Below are positions 30,277 through 39,462 of a stretch of DNA of 64,000 nt, piece after piece (position 1 is the first letter of the stretch; each line of letters begins with the position of its first letter). Source of the DNA: Bartonella sp. DB5-6 (GTDB lineage: Bacteria; Pseudomonadota; Alphaproteobacteria; Rhizobiales; Rhizobiaceae); NCBI RefSeq assembly GCF_000278115.1, contig NZ_JH725118.1:27353-91352 (forward strand), written 5' to 3'. Both the position numbers and the translations under genes were made by a program. The notes below the pieces were generated by a model. The model saw only the letters and a program-made list of their open reading frames with translations. It was not told the origin of the DNA and did not search any database.

Positions 30277-31011
30277 CTAATTGGGTGCATCACGTAACTG
30301 AACTATCATGGCTTCAATACGTGATCGTCCTGAAAAATCCTCAGGCATTGTATCAAGAAATTTTTGTAAAAGATGCACTGCTTGCAAAGACTTTCCAGCC
30401 TGATGAAGTGCTTCAGCTAGTAATAAACGAGGATAAAAATCATTTGGCGCTAAATCGGCTGCTTTTTGAAAAATATTTTGTGCTTCTTGTGTAATCATTC
30501 CACCCTCATAACCAACTAATGCCAAGCCATACCCAACAAGTCTTGGAGCGGATTCTCCATTCAAGCGAAGCGCATCTAAATAAATGTTCACTGCATCCTG
30601 AAAATGACCTTCCTCGAGGTATCCTACTGCTAATGCATCTGCTAATTTTCCATCATGCGGTGCACGAAAAAAAAGTACTTGTAAAAGAACAAGCTGTTCA
30701 CGCATACTGAGTGTTTTTGGATTCTTATCCATTAACTCGCTAAAAAAATAACTTTTAACTTCTGGATTGCCTGTCAGAGCGTAAATATTCCATGTCATAA
30801 GAAGAACAAACAAAATACTCAACGCTTTAAGAGTATATCTATTTTTGTAATGCGTGTAAGTCTTCTCAGATACAACCGAATACATATGACTTCTATAACT
30901 ATCAACGACTTGAACTCTCCACTTTTCCTCAGTCCCATAGTTATGTAGCGAAAGAAAAAGGATACACACCAAAAAGGTGAGAAAAAGCGATGACAAAATT
31001 AGTAATAGCAT
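30277..31011 (-). CDS. ccmI: Cytochrome c maturation protein CcmI/CycH, short form
   Basis: 244 aa. Two membrane segments at about 1-20 and 65-84 enclose a short cytosolic loop. A periplasmic TPR-like domain follows (about 110-235; LADALAVGYLEEGHFQDAVNIYLDALRLNGES). CcmI presents apocytochromes to CcmF/CcmH. Typical alphaproteobacterial CcmI is around 370-400 aa; this one lacks most of the long C-terminal extension and has a short loop. The order ccmI-E-F-H is intact and the frame is clean, so I regard it as reduced rather than broken. Confidence 0.85.
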   Translation of the reverse strand: MLLLILSSLFLTFLVCILFLSLHNYGTEEKWRVQVVDSYRSHMYSVVSEKTYTHYKNRYTLKALSILFVLLMTWNIYALTGNPEVKSYFFSELMDKNPKTLSMREQLVLLQVLFFRAPHDGKLADALAVGYLEEGHFQDAVNIYLDALRLNGESAPRLVGYGLALVGYEGGMITQEAQNIFQKAADLAPNDFYPRLLLAEALHQAGKSLQAVHLLQKFLDTMPEDFSGRSRIEAMIVQLRDAPN

Positions 31012-31137
31012 ATCATTTTTGTACCAACACGAAAATCAAAAAGTATAACCAATTTATCCTCCCTTCCCCCTCTTTTATTCACAAAAAACTGATACCTGCT
31101 TACAAACTTCAAAATACATGCTTTAAAAAAAATATAT

Positions 31138-32553
31138 TTACCTCCTGCTTGGTAATAAAACTTTTGCACATAACCCACCCAAATCAGAACGCGATAAAAA
31201 AAAACTTCCACCATATTCACTGACCATATCTGAAACAATCGCTAACCCTAAACCTGTTCCAGGCTTGCTTTCATCAAACCGCCGTCCTCTTTTTAACGCT
31301 TCATCAATTTTATCTTCTGTTAAACCAGATCCATCATCTTCTACGAGAATGCTAAAGTATTCTGTTTCTTCAACATTTTTTTCTAAACGACAGGAGATGA
31401 GAACTTTTGTGTGAGACCATAAAGCAGCATTTTCAATCAAATTTCCTACAATTTCCTCTAAATCTTCTCTCTCACCAGAAAAAACAATATCATCGGCATC
31501 CATAACAAATCGGAACTTTTTTTCAGGAGTAAGCTTTTCCATAACCCGCACTAAACGACTAATCACTCTGCGAACAGATGTATGATAAACGATACTATCG
31601 CATTGTGCTGCAATCCGCGCACGCTGAAGGTAATGATTTATTTGAGCCTGCATTATTTTAGTTTGCTCTCTCAATAAAATGGCTTGTTCCCCGCACATCT
31701 TATCAATCTCATTTATAATAACTGATAAAGGCGTTTTTAATGAATGAGCAAGATTACCAACCTGTGTACGAAACCGTTCAATAATACGCTGATTATTATT
31801 GATAAGAGCATTCATCTCTCGTGCTAGTGGCATGACCTCACTTACTAAATCCGTACTCACATGATAAACTCTACCCTCGCGAATATCATTCAATGTACGT
31901 CGAATAAGCTTCAACGGTTGAAAGCTAAAGAAAATGATAGCAATATTTATAAGAACACTGCCTATACCAAAACTCCAAAGAAAAATCTGTAAAGTCCGTT
32001 CAAATTCCCGTACTTGTGCATGTGCCTCATCGATATTCCCAACGAGACGAAAACGCGCAATATGATTCTGATTATCAAGAACAACATCACTTTCAATGAC
32101 TTGTAATTTCTGATCATTGTTGCCCTTTATCCGATATGACCGAAAAAATTTGCTGTCAAAAGGTATATCGACATCACTTGGTGCAAATATGCTACCTGTT
32201 CCTAATGATGGAGATGCCAATCTTCCTTTTAAATTATGTGATATAGCAACAACTTCCCAATACCATCCTGCCGTTGGATCGGAATAACGAATATCATCAA
32301 TCCCAACACTTCCTCTCAATTGCCCTTCTGGTGAAACCGTCACTGTCGCAATAAGACTATAAAGCTGAGCATAAAGGACACGCTCTAAGCTTTGTTCACT
32401 TGAGCGCCTATAAAATAAAATACTAACTGCAGAAATTGATGAAAGTGAAATAACAACCCATAACGTTGATAAGATCATAACGCGTAAGCTGAGAGATCTA
32501 CTCACTAAAAAAAATAGCCTCCTAAAACGGTTATTCTTTTTTAAAACACTCAT
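31138..32553 (-). CDS. feuQ: Sensor histidine kinase FeuQ (PhoQ-like)
   Basis: 471 aa. Membrane segments at about 25-47 and 192-212 flank a periplasmic sensor of some 145 residues. A HAMP segment (about 215-265) leads to HisKA with His270 in NLAHSLKTPLSVI. ATPase: NLIENAALWSHTKV, VEDDGSGL, TGLGLAIVSDMVSEYGG. The gene starts in a TAATG overlap with the response regulator stop. In Sinorhizobium and Brucella, FeuP-FeuQ is a PhoPQ-like pair controlling export and envelope genes and is inhibited by the small periplasmic protein FeuN; here the feuN-like gene sits directly upstream of feuP. Assignment rests on the paired order and sequence similarity as I recall it. Confidence 0.85.
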   Translation of the reverse strand: MSVLKKNNRFRRLFFLVSRSLSLRVMILSTLWVVISLSSISAVSILFYRRSSEQSLERVLYAQLYSLIATVTVSPEGQLRGSVGIDDIRYSDPTAGWYWEVVAISHNLKGRLASPSLGTGSIFAPSDVDIPFDSKFFRSYRIKGNNDQKLQVIESDVVLDNQNHIARFRLVGNIDEAHAQVREFERTLQIFLWSFGIGSVLINIAIIFFSFQPLKLIRRTLNDIREGRVYHVSTDLVSEVMPLAREMNALINNNQRIIERFRTQVGNLAHSLKTPLSVIINEIDKMCGEQAILLREQTKIMQAQINHYLQRARIAAQCDSIVYHTSVRRVISRLVRVMEKLTPEKKFRFVMDADDIVFSGEREDLEEIVGNLIENAALWSHTKVLISCRLEKNVEETEYFSILVEDDGSGLTEDKIDEALKRGRRFDESKPGTGLGLAIVSDMVSEYGGSFFLSRSDLGGLCAKVLLPSRR

Positions 32554-33218
32554 TAATCACCTAGTGTTTTCACGCGATATCCTATTCCTCGAACAGTCTC
32601 AATCAAATCCACCCCAAGCTTTTTACGCAATCGCCCCACAAAAACTTCAATCGTATTTGAATCCTTATCAAAATCTTGATCATAAAGGTGCTCAATAAGC
32701 TCCGTCCTTGACATCACTCTATCACAATGATGCATGAGATACGAAAGAAGTCTAAATTCATAGGATGTTAATCTAATCAACTGACCATCAACAAAAACAC
32801 GAGAAGTTTTAGTATCTAATAAAACCTGACCACAGCATAATGTGCTTGTTGCATGCCCAGCAGCTCGACGAATTAACGCCCGCAACCGCGCCATCAATTC
32901 CTCCATATGAAATGGCTTAACAACATAATCGTCGGCACCTGCATCAATTCCAAGCACCTTATCAGACCATCGGTCTCGCGCTGTTAGTATTAAAACAGGC
33001 ATAAAATACCCTTCTTTGCGCCATTTTTCAACAACACAAATTCCATCTCTACGCGGTAAACTAATATCGATAATTACAGCATCATAAGACTCTGTACTTC
33101 CTAAAAAATAAGCTTCTTCACCATCAAAAGCACTATCTGAAACATATCCCACACTCCTTATAGCTTCTGCTAATTGATGATTGAGATTCCTATCATCTTC
33201 GACAATTAAAATACGCAT
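32553..33218 (-). CDS. feuP: Response regulator FeuP (OmpR family)
   Basis: 221 aa from ATG 33218 (MRILIVEDDRNLN); a TTG at 33233 would add five unconserved residues. Receiver: acidic pair EDD, phospho-acceptor Asp51 in AVIIDISLP, TARDRWSDKV and DDYVVKPFHMEE. Winged helix: RLTSYEFRLLSYLMHH, SRTELIEHLYDQDFDKDSN, TIEVFVGRLRKKLG and TVRGIGYRV. The long conserved ArgAspArgTrpSer and AspPheAspLysAspSer runs are characteristic of FeuP/PhoP-like regulators. It is followed by feuQ with a one-base overlap and preceded by the feuN-like gene, so feuN-P-Q is one operon. ccmI follows feuQ after 126 bp and may share transcription. Confidence 0.9.
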   Translation of the reverse strand: MRILIVEDDRNLNHQLAEAIRSVGYVSDSAFDGEEAYFLGSTESYDAVIIDISLPRRDGICVVEKWRKEGYFMPVLILTARDRWSDKVLGIDAGADDYVVKPFHMEELMARLRALIRRAAGHATSTLCCGQVLLDTKTSRVFVDGQLIRLTSYEFRLLSYLMHHCDRVMSRTELIEHLYDQDFDKDSNTIEVFVGRLRKKLGVDLIETVRGIGYRVKTLGD

Positions 33219-33236
33219 CACAATATCTGCCAATCA

Positions 33237-33485
33237 CTAATTAGCGGGGACTAAAACCTCAACACGACGCAGCTTTTCACCATCACGAGCAGGCACAACA
33301 ACCACAATCATACACATATTTTTTCCATCCTGAACAGCCGACTTTGAACGTACCAATACCCCATTTTCTTGGGTTGCAACCTTTCTACCCACTTCAGCAC
33401 AACCAGTAGCAAAAACAGAATCCGCTCCCATAAGAACTGCTATCATCACAAACAAGCCAAACTTTTTTATCATAGATATTTTCAT
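33237..33485 (-). CDS. feuN: Small periplasmic FeuN-like inhibitor of the FeuPQ system
   Basis: 82 aa. Residues 1-26 are a clear signal peptide (KKFGLFVMIAVLMGADSVFA). The mature chain holds two Cys (TGCAEVGRKV and GKNMCMIVVVV) that could form a disulfide, and ends in a strand-rich PARDGEKLRRVEVLVP. Size, export signal and position immediately before feuP match FeuN of Sinorhizobium meliloti, described as a small periplasmic negative regulator of FeuPQ. The identity is by context and pattern only. In that species loss of FeuN is lethal unless FeuPQ is also lost, so an essential role here would be expected if the assignment holds. Confidence 0.7.
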   Translation of the reverse strand: MKISMIKKFGLFVMIAVLMGADSVFATGCAEVGRKVATQENGVLVRSKSAVQDGKNMCMIVVVVPARDGEKLRRVEVLVPAN

Positions 33486-33803
33486 AATCCATTCTTGAGT
33501 ATAAAATGATCAATGGTTTTTTGTTTATTCAAAAATCATCTATCGAAAATAATAGGTAGATATTATTCTCAAATTTGGCAATTTTAAAATAAAATCTTTT
33601 TAAAGACTATAAAAACAATTGAGATAGAAACTTTTAAAAACATAAAACTAAATACATAATCTATGATAAATAGGTCGCCATAATTCTAAAATAACTATAA
33701 ATAAACTCTTTTTCTGCTGGCACTATAGCAAAAAATTACTGCTACTCCATATAATCATTGTAGATTTTTTTGTTGCATTGCTTTGCTATAGGCTCTTTGT
33801 TAA
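33486..33803. other. Divergent promoter region between feuN and the penicillin-binding protein gene
   Basis: 318 bp between two diverging genes. It must contain both promoters, but I did not find a clear consensus pair on either strand. No gene or repeat is visible. Confidence 0.5.
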
Positions 33804-35951
33804 ATGTTTAATTTTTTTAAAAAAAAGAAAGAACAATACAATAAGCCATTCCATAGTTCTGCACTTATTGAATTAGATGCACTGTTCGACACAACACTTT
33901 ATCGCATCCGTTCTGCTAATAGTTCCTTCTGGAATAAAACACAAATCATCTCGCAATGTTGTCACCCCCGAGGATGGAAACGCTTTATAGTAGAAATTCT
34001 TAACGAAACACTGACATTAGGATTGATTGGTTTTACTCTTTTTACCATTGTTGGCATTTCCATTTTCGAATTAACCAAAAAAGATTGGTATTCTCCTAGG
34101 AATTTTTCTATTCTTTTTCTAGATCGCTATGGAAACCCCATCGGTCATCGTGGCGCATTACCGGCTGTATCTGTTCCCGTTGAAGAAATGCCCAATTTTG
34201 TTATTAAAGCGGTTCTTGCGACAGAAGACCGCCGTTTTTTTGATCACTGGGGTATTGATTTGCAAGGTCTCACACGGGCGATCTCACAGAATATGCGGGC
34301 TAAAAGTGTTGTTCAAGGTGGTTCAACCCTTACACAACAACTGGCTAAAAATTTATTCTTAACAAATGAAAGAACCATAACACGCAAAATTAAAGAAGCC
34401 TACCTTGCCCTTTGGTTAGAAGCAAACTTCAGCAAAAAACAAATTTTGCAACTTTATCTTGACCGTGCATATATGGGAGGAAACAATTTTGGTATTGCAG
34501 CAGCAGCAAAATTTTACTTTGGGAAAAATGTACGCAATATATCTCTTAGCGAATCCGCTATGTTAGCAGGTCTCTTCAAGGCCCCGACTAAATATGCTCC
34601 TCATCGTCACCTTTTTGCTGCTCAAACACGTGCCAATGTGGTACTTGCTAATCTTGTTAATAGCGGTTTCATGACTGAAAGCCAAATTATCAATGCCTAT
34701 CGTCATCCTGCAAAAGCACTTACAAAAATAAAAAATACTCAACCTGATTATTTTCTTGATTGGGCATTCGACGAAGTCAAAAAAATGAATGACCAACTTC
34801 CAAGTCATACTTTGATCATTCAAACGACTCTTGATCCAGATATTCAAAAAGTAGCAGAAGAAGCAATCGCCTATCATTTACACCAGTATGGTCAACAATA
34901 TCACGTAACACAAGCGGCCACCGTAATACTCGATAATAACGGAGCTATCTGTGCAATTGTTGGAGGACTGGATTATAGTAAAAGCCAATTTAACAGAGCA
35001 ACACAAGGCGGTCGCCAACCTGGCTCTTCATTCAAGCCTTATGTTTACGCAGCCGCAATGGAACGTGGTTTGTCTCCTTCAACAATAGTCTTAGATGCCC
35101 CCATCAATTGGGGAGGCTGGTCACCCAAAAATAACTCGGGTCGTTATCTTGGTAAAATCGATTTAGCAACAGCTTTAGCTTTTTCTATCAATACAGTGCC
35201 TGTCTATCTTACCTCCCAATATCTTAACCACAATACCCAACCTATCATAGATCTGATCAAAAGCATGGGCATTCATGCACATATTTTATCACACAAAACT
35301 ATGGTTCTAGGCACATCCAATATGACACCGATGGATCAAGCAATTGGTTTTAATGTCTTTGCGAATGGTGGCATTGCTGGAAATCACCATGGCTTCACGC
35401 AAATCAGGACAACAGATGGACATGTAGTTTGGAACTTCGAGCATAACGGTAATAAACCACATCGAGTCCTCAGTGGACAATCCGCAGCTTATATGAACCA
35501 AATGATGGTTGGTGTTACAACACGAGGATCTGGTAAACGTGCTGCTCTCCCTATGACCCTTGTTGCTGGTAAAACTGGAACATCACAATCCTATCGCGAT
35601 GCGTGGTTTGTTGGCTTTACTGGTAATTACACTGGGGCTGTATGGATGGGAAATGATAATTTTTCACCGATGAATCGCGCTTTTGGTGGTGGTGTTCCTG
35701 CCATGATATGGCATAGCATTATGCTCCATGCACACCAAAATATCATGCTAAAACAACTCTATGGTGTCAAAGATTCACTTCTCCCTTATCAGCCGCTTCC
35801 CACTTCCCGCAATGATTCTGAGGTTGTGCCTAAAATATCTTATACGCTTTCCCCCGCAACATTGAATATTGTGCGACTGATTAACAAAGATCTGAAAAAA
35901 CCATCTGTAATCTCTTTGAAACTAGAAACACTTGGAGCTTTAACACATTGA
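33804..35951 (+). CDS. Class A penicillin-binding protein (transglycosylase/transpeptidase)
   Basis: 715 aa. A cytosolic N-terminus of about 70 residues, one membrane anchor (about 71-92), then the glycosyltransferase domain with ATEDRRFFDHWGID (catalytic Glu) and GGSTLTQQLAKNLFL. The transpeptidase domain has SxxK with the nucleophile Ser408 (GSSFK), SxN-type FSIN and KTGT in VAGKTGTSQ. It polymerises and cross-links peptidoglycan at the periplasmic face. Among class A enzymes it resembles the PBP1A/PbpC-like forms common in Rhizobiales. The gene downstream starts at or inside its stop codon, so the DUF1214 gene is cotranscribed. Confidence 0.93.
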   Translation: MFNFFKKKKEQYNKPFHSSALIELDALFDTTLYRIRSANSSFWNKTQIISQCCHPRGWKRFIVEILNETLTLGLIGFTLFTIVGISIFELTKKDWYSPRNFSILFLDRYGNPIGHRGALPAVSVPVEEMPNFVIKAVLATEDRRFFDHWGIDLQGLTRAISQNMRAKSVVQGGSTLTQQLAKNLFLTNERTITRKIKEAYLALWLEANFSKKQILQLYLDRAYMGGNNFGIAAAAKFYFGKNVRNISLSESAMLAGLFKAPTKYAPHRHLFAAQTRANVVLANLVNSGFMTESQIINAYRHPAKALTKIKNTQPDYFLDWAFDEVKKMNDQLPSHTLIIQTTLDPDIQKVAEEAIAYHLHQYGQQYHVTQAATVILDNNGAICAIVGGLDYSKSQFNRATQGGRQPGSSFKPYVYAAAMERGLSPSTIVLDAPINWGGWSPKNNSGRYLGKIDLATALAFSINTVPVYLTSQYLNHNTQPIIDLIKSMGIHAHILSHKTMVLGTSNMTPMDQAIGFNVFANGGIAGNHHGFTQIRTTDGHVVWNFEHNGNKPHRVLSGQSAAYMNQMMVGVTTRGSGKRAALPMTLVAGKTGTSQSYRDAWFVGFTGNYTGAVWMGNDNFSPMNRAFGGGVPAMIWHSIMLHAHQNIMLKQLYGVKDSLLPYQPLPTSRNDSEVVPKISYTLSPATLNIVRLINKDLKKPSVISLKLETLGALTH

Positions 35952-36565
35952 ATTCGAAATATTCTACAATGTTTGTTAATATTGCTGTGCCCTTTTTTAT
36001 CCTTACTTTTTCTATTTTGTGTGGAACATTTAGCGTCGATTATATGCTCAATTCCTTCAATAATTTTGGACGCTTTACAATTGATAAATGGAGTGCTTAC
36101 CCAGAAGCAGGAACAGCCAACACTGATCCCTATACCCGCGCACGCACTGCCAAACGAGGTGACATTTCACTCGGGCACACAGAAGGGCTTATTTTTCAAC
36201 TTTGGAAAGACAGTCATGGACATCCACTACGCCCCCATTGCCATTATTTACTCAAAGGTCACATTCCTGAAGCCCGCCTCTTTACACTTTATACAGCTGA
36301 TAAATCCCTGAAACCTTATACTTCTTCCCAAAAATTACCTTTAGAACTCTATACCAACAATGTTACCTATGAAAGTGATGGCTCTTTGCGCATCAACATC
36401 GCACCAACACCACAAACTGGAAATTGGCTTGCAACGGTTAGTCAAAAAGAATTCGGACTTATTCTTACTTTATACGATACCTCAATCATCTCCGCAACGG
36501 CATTACAAAAGCTTACAATGCCCTTGGTAGAACAAATTCCATCAGGACAAAAAAACTGTGACTAG
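35948..36565 (+). CDS. DUF1214-type membrane-anchored protein
   Basis: 205 aa if the TTG at 35948 overlapping the previous stop is used; ATG 35969 gives 198 aa and is an equally good start. One N-terminal membrane segment (about 10-32) precedes a periplasmic domain that starts with FTIDKWSAYPEAGTANTDPYTRAR and includes HCHYLLKG and the C-terminal pattern GNWLATVSQKEFGLILTLYDTS. This arrangement is typical of DUF1214 proteins. The following gene overlaps it by 8 bp and is of the partner family DUF1254. Biochemical function unknown. Confidence 0.75.
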   Translation: MNSKYSTMFVNIAVPFFILTFSILCGTFSVDYMLNSFNNFGRFTIDKWSAYPEAGTANTDPYTRARTAKRGDISLGHTEGLIFQLWKDSHGHPLRPHCHYLLKGHIPEARLFTLYTADKSLKPYTSSQKLPLELYTNNVTYESDGSLRINIAPTPQTGNWLATVSQKEFGLILTLYDTSIISATALQKLTMPLVEQIPSGQKNCD

Positions 36566-37097
36566 ATTTATTCATGCTGTGCTTCTTGCAAGCATTGGTG
36601 CTGTTATTGTTCATATTTGCGTTTTATTTCTGCTCCCCTATTGGATGCGAGATAATATATGGATAGGGCTTAAAAAATCGGGGGCTCCTTATCAATTCAT
36701 TGACTTAGATGCTCGTAATCCTATTCAACAGTCTGCTGATCCCCTCTTTCTTCTTAAAGTCTGCAGATTTGATCTCGAAAATGGCCCTGTTCATTTAAAA
36801 GCTTTAAAAACAATACAATTTTGGTCACTAGCAGCCTACACATACGACGGAATGATTTTCTATAGCCTTAATGACAGAACATCCCCTGATGCTACGCTAG
36901 ATCTTATCATTGGAAAACCGGTACAAATAATAGAGCTTAAACAGCCAAAATCTAAAAACAATGCCAATTCAGTTTTAATTGCTAAAAATGTAAATAAAGG
37001 TTTTGTTGTCTTACGTAGCTTTGCTCCTACAGCACTTGCAAAAAAAGAAAGTGAAGCCTTCCTTTCATCTGCCACCTGTCACATGTTCAATGGATAA
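36558..37097 (+). CDS. DUF1254-type membrane-anchored protein
   Basis: 179 aa. One N-terminal membrane segment (about 5-27), then a periplasmic domain with KVCRFDLENGPVHLKA, FWSLAAYTYDGMIFYSLNDR and KGFVVLRSFAP, the DUF1254 pattern. It overlaps the DUF1214 gene by 8 bp. DUF1254 and DUF1214 are commonly fused or adjacent, so the two are probably parts of one envelope function. They follow the penicillin-binding protein gene without a gap, which suggests but does not prove a cell-wall link. Confidence 0.75.
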   Translation: MTRFIHAVLLASIGAVIVHICVLFLLPYWMRDNIWIGLKKSGAPYQFIDLDARNPIQQSADPLFLLKVCRFDLENGPVHLKALKTIQFWSLAAYTYDGMIFYSLNDRTSPDATLDLIIGKPVQIIELKQPKSKNNANSVLIAKNVNKGFVVLRSFAPTALAKKESEAFLSSATCHMFNG

Positions 37098-37719
37098 AAG
37101 CACAGCGATCTTTAACTAGACTAATTTTTTCTATAAGAGTAAACAAAATATACACAAAATGGTTATTTTCAGCCTCAATTAATCAAATATCAGAATTAAA
37201 ATGGGATCTTTATTCTAACTTTTAAGCAACTTAATTTTTTATTAGAGTCAAAAACCATTCTATAATCCTCACAACCCTCTTCCATTGAAACACAAATCTG
37301 CTGTACAAGTAGATGAAAAAGTAAGCATATTGATTATAAATATCAAATAGAATGAAACCTCTGTAGCACAGAATCATATCATATTCGATAGAAAAACCTC
37401 TTTTAAACCTAAAGGTGATAAGGATGGCTAAAAATTCTAAGAAAACACACTTAGAGCAACCGTAAAGCTTATCATCTAAACTTATTTCTATGTGATTACA
37501 AACCATTCCCATAAAAATTGGAACGATTACATGATAAACTATAGAGGGAGTAGTTGTTCTTTCAGAAAATGAACGAGAACAATTATAGGAGGTTATGGAT
37601 TCCAGAGCATACTTGACCTAAAAAATAAGTGCTTTACTTTTGTTATGTAACTGGAAACTTTCTATAAGATATGAAATTTGAAGAAAATTCTGTTTCATGG
37701 TTGAGGGGGAAAAGGCTTC
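37098..37719. other. Intergenic region before the DUF1499 gene
   Basis: About 620 bp. A 93-codon minus-strand frame (37231-37512) is rich in hydrophobic residues but has no clear ribosome site or family, and is not accepted as a gene. The last 100 bp should hold the promoter of the DUF1499 gene. A GAGGGGG run about 12 nt before ATG 37720 is a good ribosome site. Confidence 0.45.
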
Positions 37720-38505
37720 ATGAAGAAGGTATATGTTCGGTTAATTTCAAGGGCAGCGGTATGGTCTCCCCGTTTTGGTGGATTGGCGTTCTTTATTTTG
37801 TTATTTTCAATGCTTTTACAGCGCTTTTCCGTGATTGACGTAACCGACTTCATAATTTTAATAGTAATCTCTGCTTGCTGTGTTGTTGTTTCTCTTTTTC
37901 TTGCTGTAAAAGCACTTTACAGTTTGTGGTGGTATGGCGCTCTAGGAGGAATGCGAGCTTTAAGAGGGATCATTTATTCGTTGATCACTGCCACACCATT
38001 GGTGTTATTCTGGGGATTTTGGTTTGCTTTACCAGCTCTTCATGATGTTTCTACTGATACCCAAAGACCGCCAGCTTTTTTTCGCACGATACGCCCCAAT
38101 GATGCTTTGCCGCTTAAAAGTGTTTTAACTGAACAAGCAGCATTACAAATATCTGCGTGGCCGGAAATGTCAGGACGTCGTTATGATGGTTCACCTGAGC
38201 GTATTCGTAAATCCGTTCTCAATGTTTTAGCAGCCTACGGTTGGCCTGTTGTGGCTCAACGAGAATTTAAAGGTGAAGAAAACGAGATTTATATTGAAAC
38301 GGTAGCAAAAACTTTTTACCTAGGTTTTATTTCGGACATCATGATACGTTTAACCGATGAAGGGGATACAACTTTTGTTGATATGCGTTCTGCTTCGCGT
38401 TATATGCCAAGAGATTTGGGTACCAATGCTGCTTTTATTATCGATTTTATGGATGTCCTTGATACAGAAATCGCTTCACTTCCTCTCACACAAGATGATG
38501 GATAA
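37720..38505 (+). CDS. DUF1499 membrane protein
   Basis: 261 aa. Three membrane segments (about 18-35, 40-64 and 84-104) are followed by a soluble C-terminal domain of about 150 residues. That domain reads PAFFRTIRPNDALP, WPEMSGRRYDGSPERI, VARREF-like AQREFKGEEN, LGFISDIMIRLTDEG and DMRSASRYMPRDLGTNA, the DUF1499 pattern. The start has a strong GAGGGGG ribosome site. The family occurs across Rhizobiales; its role is not established. It is a single gene and marks the end of conserved DNA before the AT-rich accessory cluster. Confidence 0.8.
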   Translation: MKKVYVRLISRAAVWSPRFGGLAFFILLFSMLLQRFSVIDVTDFIILIVISACCVVVSLFLAVKALYSLWWYGALGGMRALRGIIYSLITATPLVLFWGFWFALPALHDVSTDTQRPPAFFRTIRPNDALPLKSVLTEQAALQISAWPEMSGRRYDGSPERIRKSVLNVLAAYGWPVVAQREFKGEENEIYIETVAKTFYLGFISDIMIRLTDEGDTTFVDMRSASRYMPRDLGTNAAFIIDFMDVLDTEIASLPLTQDDG

Positions 38506-38873
38506 AAATCAAGAGAGATAAGGCACTTTATTTCATAAAAATTGCTTATTTTTCAATAAGTATGTTCCATAAGAAGAGAATTACTTTTCAAAAACTATAA
38601 ACTGACAATTCTTATACAAAAGACAATAATCTCAAAACAGCTCATTCTTGAAATAACTAAAAAGATTCAAAAATAAGAAATAAAAAACAGAATTCTTGAT
38701 GATAATGCTTGATATTAAAGATACTATCTCACTGTAATCAGTAAACATTTTTTAAAGATGAATAGTATATAAAAATAATAACTATGCAATTATTATAACA
38801 AATATATCTTAATAATAAAAAATAAGTTTTTATTATTACTTAATAAGATATAAAATCAATATTATAATTTACT
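38506..38873. other. AT-rich boundary of the accessory cluster
   Basis: About 370 bp with no gene visible; base composition drops to very AT-rich. It is the left edge of the cluster at 38.9-43.8 kb. I looked for a copy of the tRNA-Gln 3' end here and saw none. Confidence 0.5.
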
Positions 38874-39107
38874 TCATATATTTAATACACTATTAAATAA
38901 CTTAAATTTATAAAATATATTCATAAAAAATATTATAAAAATAATTATAAAAATTAAACTTATTATTAGTAATAATATATTTTTTTTGTATGCTTTTGTA
39001 TTATAATTTTTATATTTATTTCGTAACAATAAATAATATATAATTGTAATTACACTTATTATTGAAAATAACATATTTACAACAAAGCTAATAAAATTCA
39101 TCCACAT
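38874..39107 (-). CDS. Tiny membrane protein, third of a minus-strand trio
   Basis: 77 aa. Two membrane segments, about 4-26 and 45-66, with a short basic loop between (LRNKYKNYNTKAYKKN). Composition is dominated by Ile, Phe, Leu, Lys and Asn and the DNA is far more AT-rich than the type I operon nearby. There is only a weak ribosome site. It lies 153 bp past the second small membrane gene. No family recognised. By context, near a glycine-zipper toxin-like gene, an immunity function is a reasonable guess but not demonstrated. Confidence 0.4.
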   Translation of the reverse strand: MWMNFISFVVNMLFSIISVITIIYYLLLRNKYKNYNTKAYKKNILLLIISLIFIIIFIIFFMNIFYKFKLFNSVLNI

Positions 39108-39260
39108 TAATAATAACCACTAAAATAGTTAATAAAAAAATATAAATCATTATAAATAATATAATTATCTAAAGTTAATTTCATTTATATAAGATTATAT
39201 TTGTACGTGAGCAAGATAACTACTCATAAAATATAAAATACATCGGCACTTTATATAATA

Positions 39261-39440
39261 TTAATTTATCAAATAATAAAGTCCCAAATATATTATAAAG
39301 TATATAATAATTGTAATTAATCCTAATTTAATAGACTTTTTCCAAGTAGGAAATTGTAATTTAGAAAAAAATATATTTAAAATTAAAAAAATGTTTGTTG
39401 CAAGTAACGCATTTTTAATATTAAACATAAGGTCAATCAT
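39261..39440 (-). CDS. Tiny membrane protein, second of the trio
   Basis: 59 aa from ATG 39440, which has TTGGAG six nucleotides upstream; a TTG at 39452 would extend it but places the ribosome site inside the gene, so 39440 is preferred. Two membrane segments are likely, about 12-28 and 40-57, with a basic loop (KLQFPTWKKSIK). Composition is extremely AT-rich. It follows the first trio member by about 20 bp, so the two are coupled. No family recognised. A good ribosome site gives this small frame more support than its length would. Confidence 0.55.
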   Translation of the reverse strand: MIDLMFNIKNALLATNIFLILNIFFSKLQFPTWKKSIKLGLITIIIYFIIYLGLYYLIN

Positions 39441-39462
39441 AACAAACTCCAACTTAAATATA

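Noticed and set aside
37231-37512. 93-codon minus-strand frame
   Set aside because: No clear ribosome site, no family, and a composition expected of AT-rich non-coding DNA.
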